A stretch of 64,000 bases of DNA from Sipunculus nudus. Its lineage: Eukaryota; Annelida; Sipuncula; Golfingiida; Sipunculidae. The position numbers and the translations under genes are program-made. The first letter of the stretch is position 1, and each line of letters opens with the position of its first letter. Where the stretch lies: assembly GCA_026874595.1 (NCBI GenBank), contig CM049322.1:33622340-33686339 (forward strand). Reading direction: 5' to 3'. The notes under the pieces were generated by a model. That model saw only the letters and a list, made by a program, of their open reading frames with translations, had not been told where the DNA came from and did no database searches. Below, one piece after another: positions 36,240 through 46,783 of the stretch.

Positions 36240-37822
36240 ATGTTGGTATTTTTACTCGGGGTACTGATACCACTCAGACAGATTAATTCTATGCAGCTGC
36301 TTATAGTTACAGTGCTTGGGCTCCACTTAGAAAGTCCGGTCCGTGGGTGGACCTCCCAGGATAGGTTCGATGGTGAATTGATACTCTTGGAGTACCATGG
36401 CCAAATCCATAATTCGCTTATAAAGGCACTTTGCCTTATTGATGTAAGCCAGCGGTTTGTGATCCGTTTGGATTACAAAATGCTTACCAAACAGGTAACC
36501 TCAAATTTACTTATGGCCCATAAAATGACCAATGCTTCCCGTTCTATCACGGAATAGTTTCTTTCTCTATCGGCCAGCTTTCTACTGGCATAAGCCATAG
36601 GATGCAGACTGCCATCACATTCCTGCAAACGGATGGCGCCAAGACCGTTATCAGATGCATCTGTCCTAAAGAAAAATCTCTTCGAGAGGTCAGGCAATTG
36701 TAATATGGGAGGTTTGACCAGCAATGCTTTCAAGTTCTGAAAGGATTTCTCTTGGGGATCAGCCAATTTGACCTTGTTACTCTGACCTTTACGGTCAAGC
36801 TCCGCAAAATTTGGAATAAATTTCCGATAAAACCCAAGCAGTCCCAAGAATGACCTTATTTCTTTTTTGTTGTCGGTCTCTCTGTATTCTGAACATTGTC
36901 AAGTAATAATTGATCAGTTGCAAGTTTACCCCTACCAAACTTATGACCAAGAAATCCAAGGTCAAAGAAACCAAAACAGCATTTGTTTGGTTTGGCTGCT
37001 AAATTCGCCTCTTTCAGGATTCTGAAAACCTGCTCAAGTAGAGTCAAGTGATCTGACCTTGACGCAGTATGACAGAGCACACCATCAATATAACATGCGC
37101 CATTTACATCAGCAAATAATTTTCTCATCATACGATTGAATTGGGCTGGAGCTAGAACAAGACCGAATGGCATAAATTTAAACTGGTATTGTGCATCTGG
37201 AGTCACAAATGCGGTTAATTTCTTTGACTGCTCTGAAATTGAGTTCTGCCAGTATAACTTTGTCAGGTCCAGTTTTGAAAAGTAGGTGTTATTGTTCAGA
37301 AGCGCAAACATATCTTTAGGATTTGGTATTGGTTCCGGATCAAAGAGTAAAATGCGGTTGAGTTTCCGGAAATCAACACAGAAACGTACACTATTGTCTT
37401 TTTACGCACCATTGCAACTGGAGATGCGTACCTCGAGTCTGATCTCTCTGTTATCCCAAGGGAAAGCATATCCTGAATCTCTTTTTGCTTTGTCTCTCTC
37501 AATGCATACGGGACTGGGTATGGCTTAGAACGTACCGGCTGAGCAGTAGTGACCTGTCACATTCTATTACATGGGCTTTCTTTGGGATGTCAGTAAACAC
37601 GCTTTCATACCTATCTTTTAGACTAATCAGCTGGGCTTTCTGAATGAGTTTGTCACTTACCTGTATGTCAGCAGGACCTGGCTTACCTACAACACTTGGC
37701 ATGGTTATTATACACATTCCATCATTTATCATCTCATAATCAAGATTCTGGTCTCCTGTACTGGAATTAGTAATACTTGCAAGAGACAATGCTTCATCAC
37801 AGGGTGTTAAACGGCAAATCAA
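36240..37822 (-). pseudogene. Reverse transcriptase and RNase H remnant
   Basis: The leader (37822-37499) ends LKDRYESVFTDIPKKAHVIE, a typical start of gypsy RT. It continues with DMLSLGITERSDSRYASPVA (37502-37296), the motif A block FSKLDLTKLYWQN and QFKFMPFGL (37311-36856), then CYIDGVLCHT. The last is the YxDD box with its second Asp changed to Gly. The thumb GLLGFYRKFIPNFAEL and RNase H blocks FRTDASDNGLGA, IEREALVILWAI and IQTDHKPLAY follow (36847-36310). Frameshifts separate the parts. Confidence 0.9.
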
Positions 37823-37924
37823 ACAAGCTCAACGCAGAAGGAGCTGAATTAGTTCTCTCAACATATTTTTTTCAGCAAATTAATGTGCAAAAAATTGACT
37901 TTACCTTTCATTTTGATCCTGTAA

Positions 37925-38861
37925 TCACAGTCGTTGAATCTCTTTAGGCCTGCCTGTAGGAAGTAATACTAAGACCTTATCACCTACCTCTAAGGATCTG
38001 GGTTTTGCTTCCCGGTCATAGTATTCTTTATACCTGCCGGCTGCCATGCTCAGCATCTGTTGTGCTAAGTCACAGGTGTCGGACAGTCGCTGTTTTAAGT
38101 CAATCACATACTGATACGTTGTTTTAATGTCAGAGTCAGTACCTTCTTTTGTGAGTAGTTCTTTCAACACTTTCATGGGTCCTCCCACAGACCTGCCATA
38201 TAACAAATCAAAAGGGGAAATCCGCCTAAAGATTCATGAGGAGATTCACAATAGGCGAATAGGACTGGGGCCAAACAGCGGTCTCAATCCCTGGGCTGTT
38301 CAGCACACATTCGTTTGAGCATTCTTTTGAGGCTGTCATTAAATTTTTTTACAAGTCCATTACAACACTGATTGTAGGGTTTAGTTGTCAACTGTCTAAT
38401 GCTAAGTAATCTGCTTACCTCGAGCATTATGGATGACGTGAACTGGCTGCCCATATACGTCAAAACTTCCTCAGGTATGCCAAGTCTACTGCAAATGTCA
38501 AGTAAAGCCTCAGCCACAGTTTCTGTTTCAATGTTACGAAGTGCAACAGCCTCCGGATACCATGTAGCGTAGTCCATTGCTGTTAAGATAAATCGCTTAC
38601 CAGTGTCTGATGCAGGGAAAATCGGGCCCACCAAATCCAGGGAAATGCGCTTGAAGGGTTAGTCTATCAGAGGCACTCTGCCCAACGGGACTCTATAGTA
38701 ACCTTACCCTTTTGTATAGTCATTTGACTAATGTCACAAGACTTGCAGAATTGTGAGACATCGGCATGAACACCTGGCCAAAAGAACTGAGAGCTAACTC
38801 TTGCCAAAGTGCGACCAATGCCTTGGTGACCAGACATTAGGGCTTCATTGGCCAACTTCAT
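37925..38861 (-). pseudogene. Integrase remnant, zinc and catalytic ligands altered
   Basis: The HHCC domain (38861-38667) reads KLANEALMSGHQGIGRTL and FCKSCDIS; the first His position is Asn, while the second His and both Cys remain. The core (38634-38284) has the first catalytic Asp in LTAMDYATWYPEA. The second Asp is Tyr (LTYMGSQF) and the Glu is Lys (NGLVKKFN). The C-terminal part (38206-37925) has GDKVLVLLPTG. Three frames are separated by small indels. The enzyme would join element ends to host DNA; this copy cannot. Confidence 0.88.
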
Positions 38862-38939
38862 AATGTCTGCCCTGTAACATTTGGAACAATAAACTTGGTT
38901 TGGAACTCACCTGAATTATATTAATCTGCCCGCAGACGC

Positions 38940-39473
38940 ACTAAAGCTCCGTTCTTGATGGCAAACTTACATTGACCAACTTGAACCTGAGAAACCTTGT
39001 CCCATAGGTCCGAAATAGAATGATCATTCTTCTGAGCATCAAGAAAGTCTGAGCGACTAACTGCAGAAATCGGGCTTGGAACAGAGAGAGGCTTTGGAGA
39101 CTTACCTTTATTCCTAGCATTGGCCCTTGTTTCTACTGCACTAGCAACATCAAGAGTGTGGGGTGCATCTCTAAGAGGAGAGATCCAACTAGTATCTGGA
39201 CATTGTGGCTCTCCATCATCCTTAATATTACCTACTATCGGGTCATAAACTGGGTTGTCAACACAGAGTGCCTCCGGTAAAGAATGGAGTATTCACCTTT
39301 ACCTGTGCCAGTGGAAAGGTTTTCACTGTTCCATCAATAAGTATACATGTCTGGGACTTACCAGTAATTTGTTGTGGTGGAACTAATACAGACCGTACTA
39401 CAGCACTGCTACACCAAGATTCTCTTAAAACCGACACTTCGCAGTTGGAGGTAACACCTTTACAGGTAGGCAT
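38940..39473 (-). pseudogene. gag-pol spacer / protease-position region
   Basis: Broken frames read SVLRESWCSSAVVRSVLVPP, GTVKTFPLAQVKVNTPFFTG and SDLWDKVSQVQVGQCKFAIK, collinear between the gag and integrase remnants. A DSG/DTG protease active site is not visible, so the protease is either too degraded to see or deleted. The last segment resembles the region directly before the integrase zinc domain in gypsy elements. Confidence 0.55.
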
Positions 39474-39495
39474 GCCAGGTGGATGAATTTCGGGC

Positions 39496-40480
39496 TTACC
39501 AATTAAGGATATCCAGCTCCCTTTTACTTTGAATATCAGGTCGACTTTCTGTTGGGAAAGTATCAGGCAAACATTTATTACCTTCAGAGGGTACCTTACC
39601 TGTTATATTTAAAGCCTCGATCTTGACGGCTTTCTCCACCGCTTTTTCAACTGCCTTACTTACTGCGTGATCCCTTGCTTCGGCGATAGCATGTGGCTGG
39701 TCCAAAGCCTGAAAAGCATGAATGGATTCTCTAGCCTTTTCTGGCAGTTTCCATTGAAATGGGTTGTGACCTTCAACTCCACAATAAAAGCAATTTAGGA
39801 TAGATGAACTAGCAGTAGAAGCAGAGGTATACTTCTTGCCTTGTTCAGAATACTTGAATCCAGTCTTCTCAAGTGGTTTTTCATTTTGTTTGAGACTAGT
39901 ATGTGGTTTGTGGAAAGAGGTAAAACTACCATGTCCATGAGCATCTACAAACCTCTCTACAGTTTCAGTCATTGAGTCAATGTAATGGGAGTCCCGCTCA
40001 CGCAAGAAAATAGACAGTTCCTTGGAACATGAGTTCAGGAATTGCTCTACTAAATCTACTAGGCAAAAGGTCTACTAGAGACTCATAAGATCGCTCAATC
40101 CCTGAAAGTCTTACCCAATTGTCAAAATAACCACTGATTCTGGCAACAAATTGCTATGGGGATTCCTGCTTTACGAAATTTTGTCCGATACCCTTCTTCA
40201 GTCATTTGGTACCGTTTAAGTAAAGCTAACTGTTGCCTGTCATAGCATGAGGGAAGACGTGTATAAACCTCAAGGGACTTACCTTTTAGCAAAGCACCAA
40301 GTCAAATAGCCCAATCCTTTTTCTCCCATTCCTGACCTTCAGCAAACATTTCAAATTGCTCCAGATAGACATTCATTCTGTCTCGACTTTCCGCAAAGGC
40401 TCGCATTTAAAAAAAAAGTCATACCTGAAGGTTTTACTGGAGTTTGGGGAGGGGGACTATTTTCAGCATGTTGTAATTTT
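39496..40480 (-). pseudogene. gag remnant with altered zinc knuckle
   Basis: The minus-strand region opens with MKLKLQHAENSPPPQTPVKP near 40485. It continues through frame-shifted capsid-like sequence (NVYLEQFEMFAEGQ, then YDRQQLTLLKRYQMTEEGYR). It becomes open at 40005-39496 for 169 codons. There CFYCGVEGHNPFQW gives a C-x2-C-x4-H-x4-W spacing, so the fourth ligand of the CCHC knuckle is Trp. A repeat-like AVSKAVEKAVEKAVK helix follows. Gag would form the particle and bind RNA. Confidence 0.75.
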
Positions 40481-40513
40481 AATTTCATTATTTTAATTTC
40501 GTGAGCTCGAGAT

Positions 40514-41338
40514 TGAAGAAACAAATGAATTTATTAAAATATGTACGGTTTTTTTTAATGTCAGACTGAGTGGTATCCCTGCCTGGTTACACCAAAAGCA
40601 GCATTATGGACCCACTGCAGACGTTTACCGGCAGAAACCCCGAAATCACTGTCATGAGACCCTCAGAGTGCATTGCACAATTTGTGACGTCACCAACATC
40701 TCTCTGGTTTTGGCATCTGTCAGGGTTGCTTGTGTCCACAGCAATCTTGTATACCATCAAGGATTCAGCCTGGGTTGCTTGTGACGTCCCAGAGTAGTAA
40801 AGGTTATGGTGCTTATGGTGAAATAGAGTCCACATTTGGCTATCTTCTGCAAGAAGAATATCTGTCAAGGCCTAGTTTGAGTCCAGCATATTTCAAATAA
40901 CACCTCCACAGTTCGAGTGTGAGTGGCCAACTGACTAAAAATTCAGCTCGACTTTGCCTTAACAATTATTCTCAAGAGCGGCAGAACTTGCCAGTAAAAA
41001 GCATCGTGGCCCATTATATGAAGAAAACTGTGGAAAATCCCCTTAACAAGAACATTAAAAGGTTCAGTGGGCACAAGGGGTGGTAGAAATAGGGCATTTG
41101 TAAAAATTTCATTGTAAATTTACACATTCTCTCATGGATGACTGGACACAGGAGAATGGGTATTATCTGGCCAAGTCAACATTAGTTTAACACAAGCAAT
41201 TGTTCAATTAAGGGGAAAACCTTGGCAAATTAATTGTTTTTTTTTTTAACCAGGGTGGCTTCTCAACCCAGTGGTGAGGGTGGCAGAATAGGGATGGGGA
41301 AATAGGGTAAACAATAGTACAGATGCGAGTCTGTGACA
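40514..41338 (-). repeat. 5' LTR of the gypsy-type element
   Basis: This 825-bp copy matches the 3' LTR over its length apart from one 300-bp segment. It has TG...CA ends on the minus strand. The sequence after the LTR reads ATCTCGAGCTCACG; an obvious tRNA-complementary primer site is not recognised. LTR divergence looks near 10%, so the insertion is old. Confidence 0.85.
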
Positions 41339-41529
41339 CATGTACCTTTAGCCACTAACATGCCTTATGGTCGTTTCTTTCCCTATTACTTGTCCGCTTT
41401 AAGAGAAATATATTGTTACTCACAAGCTGGTTTTTACAAACATTAATATTAACGTCTTTTACATAATGCAGCCACAAGGGGACATCGACCAAACGTTCCA
41501 TACATATTTACATATTCTATCTTAGATTG

Positions 41530-42990
41530 CCCAAATCTTTCACTAATCAAATATTAATTGAAAAGAAAATAATAATAACTCCTTTGATGCATCCTTAATA
41601 CGAGGAAAATGGTTATTTATACAAAATAGCTTTAAAATAAAATATATAATAAGATTTTGATTAATTCTATTAAGTATTAGTCACACGATTGATATATCGG
41701 TAATGGATGAAAAGGACTACTCAGCGTGTGTAATTAATTATGTTCAGAATGTATTTTTTTTTCATAGACCGGAGTTTAGAAATCTCCTGTTCAGTTCAAC
41801 ACCTATTGACCCATTAAGCAATGACAATGCATCACCGAAAGGGGTTCAAGACATCTGTGTCGGAATATTGTAGCTTCCTCACATTCTACCTTAAAACACC
41901 TTAACTTAAGTATAATATAAACGATTAAACATTTACGGTTTCTTAAATCTAACTGATAATAGGCCTCATCGAAAGACAGGTGTTCCTCTGATCTTCTTAT
42001 TGTAACGGTCCTTATATTATTTTAGCATGTTTTCTTCTGTTCAGTGAAAACAAAAAAAAGGCGAAACATATAATTGATTCGCATCCGCAAACATCCTGTA
42101 ACGGACCTATTGCCTAGTTCTAAGGCTCGTTTCTAATTCCCATCATATGTGTATGTTTATCTCCTTTATGTTTAAGGGGATTCAATGCAAACATAACAAA
42201 AACAATAGGTCTTTACTTGAGCCGGAAAAGTAGATATCCTGTGTAAAAATACTTATTGTTGCTGTAAAAATATTAGGTCATATGACGCTCATGTAGTAAT
42301 GTTGTGTCGTTTCTTTTTCCAAATGACATATGAATTATTCCATCGCAATATAAAAACAAATGCTCAAAACCACAACCACAAGGAACATGTTAATGATCAA
42401 CATGGTCCCACACGTCCCCAATTAAAAAGTAAACCTTATAATATACCGCAATTAAATGGGCACATATGTTTAGAAAATTTAGTGTAAGCCGCCACTAGTA
42501 TTTTGAAATCCTAAAATTAAAAAACATTTGTTTCGTAGGAGAACAAGTTGTGCTGTTTATGAGTATTTTTTTTATCACGTCAATGGTTCTTCCCACGTAG
42601 TTTCATTTTCCCGTGTGTCTATGATACAAAATTAAAACATATGCATAGTAGTTTTAAACTGACTCCTAAAGCATATAAAGCTACCAAACCTTTACGCATT
42701 TTTTTATTTAGCAAGGATTCAAATTTGGTAAATATTATATAAACATAATTAATCTTTAATTTATAACTCCTTATTTCAAAGTAATATGTCACAAACTTAT
42801 GATTTTAATAATAGTAATAATAAAAATAATAATAGTTATAAAACTGTTTTGGCCCACAATTTTTTATTATTATAACGTTGCTGTTACTTTCACTTTTACT
42901 ATATAACCTTGCCACCCGAAACATTATATTATTATTACTGATTCATATGAGCATTACCAAATTTCCTGAAAAGTGTCAATGCCGCGGTTT
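41530..42990. repeat. Block C copy 2, right part
   Basis: TTTCACTAATCAAA through TTATTATTACTGATTCATA aligns with 21570-22910. It holds the empty site (41726-41746) for the SINE-like insert of copy 1. No gene seen. Confidence 0.85.
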
Positions 42991-44985
42991 ATGTTTTAAC
43001 ATATAATAACCTGTATGTATAAGCTGCTGAAGGGGATTTATTGTCTTATTGCCTTTGTTTTTCTTCTGACTGGGTGATGTTGTTAACATGTGAAAACAAT
43101 AAGCTTTCATTACATTCACGTGGTTATTTGCTTCACCATGTCGTCCACAACACACCATAATGTGTTTGATTGAATTAAGGGAAAAAGTAAAATCAGTTTT
43201 GATATATTATAACCGTCAAGCATTGTTAAGGTGTTGGCACGTAAGTTTTATATGTAATTGCCAGTAGTGATGCATTATAATAACCACATATGAAACAATA
43301 CTGTATTCTTGTAAACCGTGTATTATGTATTAACGATATAAACCCAGGAAATTATTCTAAATATCTTATTAACTGGCATATTAAACGTCCTTACGACATT
43401 ATTGTTATAAATGCCTTACATTTCGCAGCTATTTCAGTTCAAACATAAAAATTACAAGCATTTGAATTAATTTAAATTATACATTGCATGAAAAAATCTA
43501 GAGTATTCCTGTAGCATATTTTATGGTACTGCATGCTCTAATTTTTCAAGACACCTATAAGATGCAAACCCTTCTTAAAATAACTATAACATATCAAGCA
43601 AATTTTGTACAACAGCTGTACATGTTTTACGACATGTACGAATTGTGAATTCATATTCTGTTAATTTGATATAAATATTTTGGTTTGTATAGTACCCTTT
43701 TAAACCAATGCATCAAAAATGTATAAGTGAGAAGACGATCGTATACCTTTCTATAAAAAAAAACGGTTTTTTTCAGTCACAAAATGTTTCCCGTGCAATA
43801 TGAGCATCCTTTAAGGTCGATACTGAATCAACATATTAAAATGGCAGATGTTGTATTTCAGCCGCCGAGAAGCTCAGATGCAATAAGCTCATCCGAATAA
43901 AGGAACCAAATAAAAGCAAAATTCTTGTCTATATTAAAGGTATTAAAGATTAATGTATGTATTGGTTATTTTCAACCTCTTATATACAAGTGACACCAAG
44001 GAATAAATTATTTCACTCTAATGAATCTCTATGAATTCATTTCTTAAATTAACAAATATAGGACAAAAAGAAATGATCCTGAAGTCAGACTTTTCATTCA
44101 ATAAATTTGTCATGTCAAATTGTATATTTGACTCCAATTATGATTATACAGAATTAATATCACAGGACACCAACGTCCGTGATCGAGTATTTAGGTCTAA
44201 TTCGAATTGAGACGAATACAAGTATAAACTCTTAGGAAGAACTAAATCATAAAACCAGTGGTAAATACTATCTGACAAATAAAACTGTAGCTATAAAACC
44301 ACTAAGTGTGATGAGCCTTAGGAATCTATTTTTGTTAAAACTTTATGTGAGTCAAAATAGGTAAATAGTTTGCTTGGAGTAGTATGTATGACAAATGGAA
44401 ATAATGATCAACAAATGGCAAATGAACGATGTAATATACATTATAGCTCGCTCTTCTTTGAAAATGCACGTTTTGTAACCAAGTGATGCGTTTTGCATAT
44501 TTATTAACTCTGTATAACAATTTGTTTTATATGTGTTTTACCGCTAATTCGACTACTACTATCGCGTATAGTTCAACACATTAAGTCTCATATCACAAAT
44601 GCATTAAGGACTAACCCAATTAATCCCATTATCATCCTGCGTATAGACATTTTGACCGCTTTAAAACGAGAACAACATGGTCTTGCCATCAGTCTGACAT
44701 TGTCCGTATTTCATTCAACTGAAGGAATACATCCCCTCTTTTTACACATCATGTGTAGACTTAAGTTGAATCTTCATTCACATCAAACCCTTTTGATGTA
44801 AATTATTTTGACATAAGCACTGTTTATTAACTCATAAATCATGAGGTCAAACCAGAAATATTTTTGCGTTTTTTGTACATACAAAATAACCATATGCTGC
44901 TATAGATATAAAAACATTCTCAACTGATACGATGATTATTCTTCAGTGAAATAATTGCTTTATTTAACAATAATGATGAATAGTT
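42990..44985. other. No firm feature; CTLR2 3' exons expected here
   Basis: CTLR2 exon 8 ends in phase 1 at a GTAAAC donor, so at least one more exon should lie at lower coordinates. I could not pick one with confidence. A short plus-strand frame (43842-43901, starting MADVVFQPPRSSDAISSSE) and possible AATAAA signals are present but unsupported. Confidence 0.3.
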
Positions 44986-44988
44986 TAC

Positions 44989-45030
44989 CTTTGTTGATAG
45001 CTCCTACAAAATCCTGGATTTCCGCGTACA
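44989..45030 (-). CDS. CTLR2 exon 8, 42-bp micro-exon encoding YAEI
   Basis: Bordered by a strong polypyrimidine tract with TTTTAG and a GTAAAC donor. Joining to exon 7 gives EVYAEIQDFVGAINK. VYAEIQD repeats VYADIEE of exon 7, suggesting a duplicated signalling module. Being a multiple of three (42 bp) and flanked by phase-1 introns, it could be skipped without a frame change. Confidence 0.75.
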
Positions 45031-46590
45031 CTAAAAGTACAAAGAAAAACCAGATATAACATAGATGTTAAACTATGATAATAACTTATATATAATTAAC
45101 TTCTCTGTTATTTTCTTGTACAATAGAAACATCTCTTGAACCATAAATATCTTCAGAATAATATTTTTACCTTCACCTTGGGTTATGAAATTGGACGCAG
45201 CCTCTTCTATATCTGCGTATACGGTGCATGAGTGGTTCGTTCGATTCATAATCGATTCGCGTTCATCTCTTTTCTTATACTTCCTAACTTCATCGTATAA
45301 ATGTTCCGCAGTCTGTTCAGATAAAAGTCTGTCCGATTGTCTCACTCCTCCTAACAGAATGTGCGTTTCCATGCGTTCTCCGGTAGCAGCGTATGGGCCC
45401 ATTGGTTCCAATAACTGCGACTCAAAAATGGTTCTTTCTGCCATGTCATTATAGATTGTGGTCGGGCTATATCTAATTAAACATTGTATACCATTTCCAA
45501 TATATTTCATACGTATCCATTGTTTGTTATGATTTATTTAATTAAATTTAGTGATCTTTAAATTTAGTGTTCTCCCATGAGCCAAGAGAGCTAAAGAAAA
45601 AAAAATAATCATACGAAAACTGTTTAAGAATTATAAAATCCTGCTTTAATCTAGACAGACAAACATAAACACGTGTAGGTTTATTGATTATTATTCAGAT
45701 CGAATACCGAATCGAGAGATTTAAGCTTCCTTACCCGCCCTCTCTGAGATACCTGATGCTGTGGACAAAACTCGCAAGGTGCATAAGCACTAAAAGGCAG
45801 CTGCAAACTATTACGACAATCACGTAAAAACTGTTGATATGATGACAGCAGGATAAATTGTTATCTCCTATTTATAAAAAAAAATATAATCAAATTAAAA
45901 TACAAAATAATAACTGAGGACATTAAAATCATGGTCATGAGGCCTTTTTCAAATCTTTCGGTCAATGTCATCACAAAAAGATGGATATTAGTTAGTATAT
46001 CTTATATTTTTCGTTAATTATGAAACAAATTGGTAATAAAATATAAAAAGGAAAGAAAACACGATGCTGTTTTTAATCAAGAGCAAATTTGTTATAGTAT
46101 ATAAATTTTCAATAACTTTCCACGAATTGTCATAGTAAGGTAGAGGCTATATTGAGTGCACCCCATGGTTAATGTGAAGAGTAGAAGAAAAAACCACGCA
46201 TGCGTAAGTCAAAAATATAATTCGCAACTTTTATCCTGACGTCTCACATATGGAAAGCGTACCTTTTTGCGTCGGCGTACCCTGATCCATTTCATTATGA
46301 TGGGAATCGTTTGATCTGTGTTCTAAACTACATAACACGTCACCTGTACTGTTGCATGAAAGTGGTAGCCAAATAATGCTATTGTTACTTTCCAATCTTG
46401 CAACTATGCATTGCTCATCTTTATCAATTTTTGATTGTTCATTGTCAAAAAAAGAGAAGTCCAAATCAATATCTACAACATAAAAATTAAATATATGAAT
46501 GACATTGTAGTTAATTATGGTTTATAATACGTCTTTCAAACGATCATTGCTATCATAAATATGTATCTATCTATCTATCTGTCTATCTAT

Positions 46591-46637
<47 letters not shown>

Positions 46638-46731
46638 ATAGAAGTATAAAAAGCCATGCTGGTTCATTGTATTCAGATGGAAATGGTATACTCCCACCGG
46701 CAGTGAACCGACTTTTCTGAGTATACCATTT

Positions 46732-46783
<52 letters not shown>

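Larger units (their letters stand above)
34967..41338 (-). mobile_element. Degenerate Ty3/gypsy-type LTR retrotransposon with integrase before RT (Gmr1-like order)
   Basis: The LTRs at 40514-41338 (5' on the minus strand) and 34967-36100 (3') bound a minus-strand interior. On the minus strand they begin TGTCACAGACTCGCATCTG and end GTTTCTTCA. The interior order is gag with zinc knuckle, a spacer, integrase, RT, then RNase H. The integrase C-terminal domain runs straight into the RT leader, so the order is original rather than a rearrangement. Family knowledge: Gmr1-like gypsy elements have this copia-like order. All frames are shifted and catalytic residues are lost. The element lies within block C copy 2. 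No matching target duplication was seen. Confidence 0.88.

Noticed and set aside
36240-36557. 105-codon plus-strand frame in the LTR element
   Set aside because: Antisense to the RNase H remnant, which carries recognisable motifs on the minus strand.
34720-41345. Target-site duplication for the gypsy-type element
   Set aside because: Bases next to the two outer LTR ends (AAGAC and CATGT) do not match; the left junction with block C may be rearranged.
44888-44940. Possible final CTLR2 exon after CTATAG (minus strand) reading AYGYFVCTKNAKIFLV then stop
   Set aside because: The phase fits, but the intron would be under 90 bp and the acceptor is weak; likely chance.
45185-45454. 89-codon plus-strand frame
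   Set aside because: Antisense shadow of the CTLR2 tail exon.
45073-45510. Reading the CTLR2 tail as a stand-alone 145-residue protein starting at 45510
   Set aside because: The acceptor at 45473-45475 and the matching phase with the transmembrane exon show that the N-terminal residues are intronic, and the last 30 or so residues lie past the GTAAAA donor.
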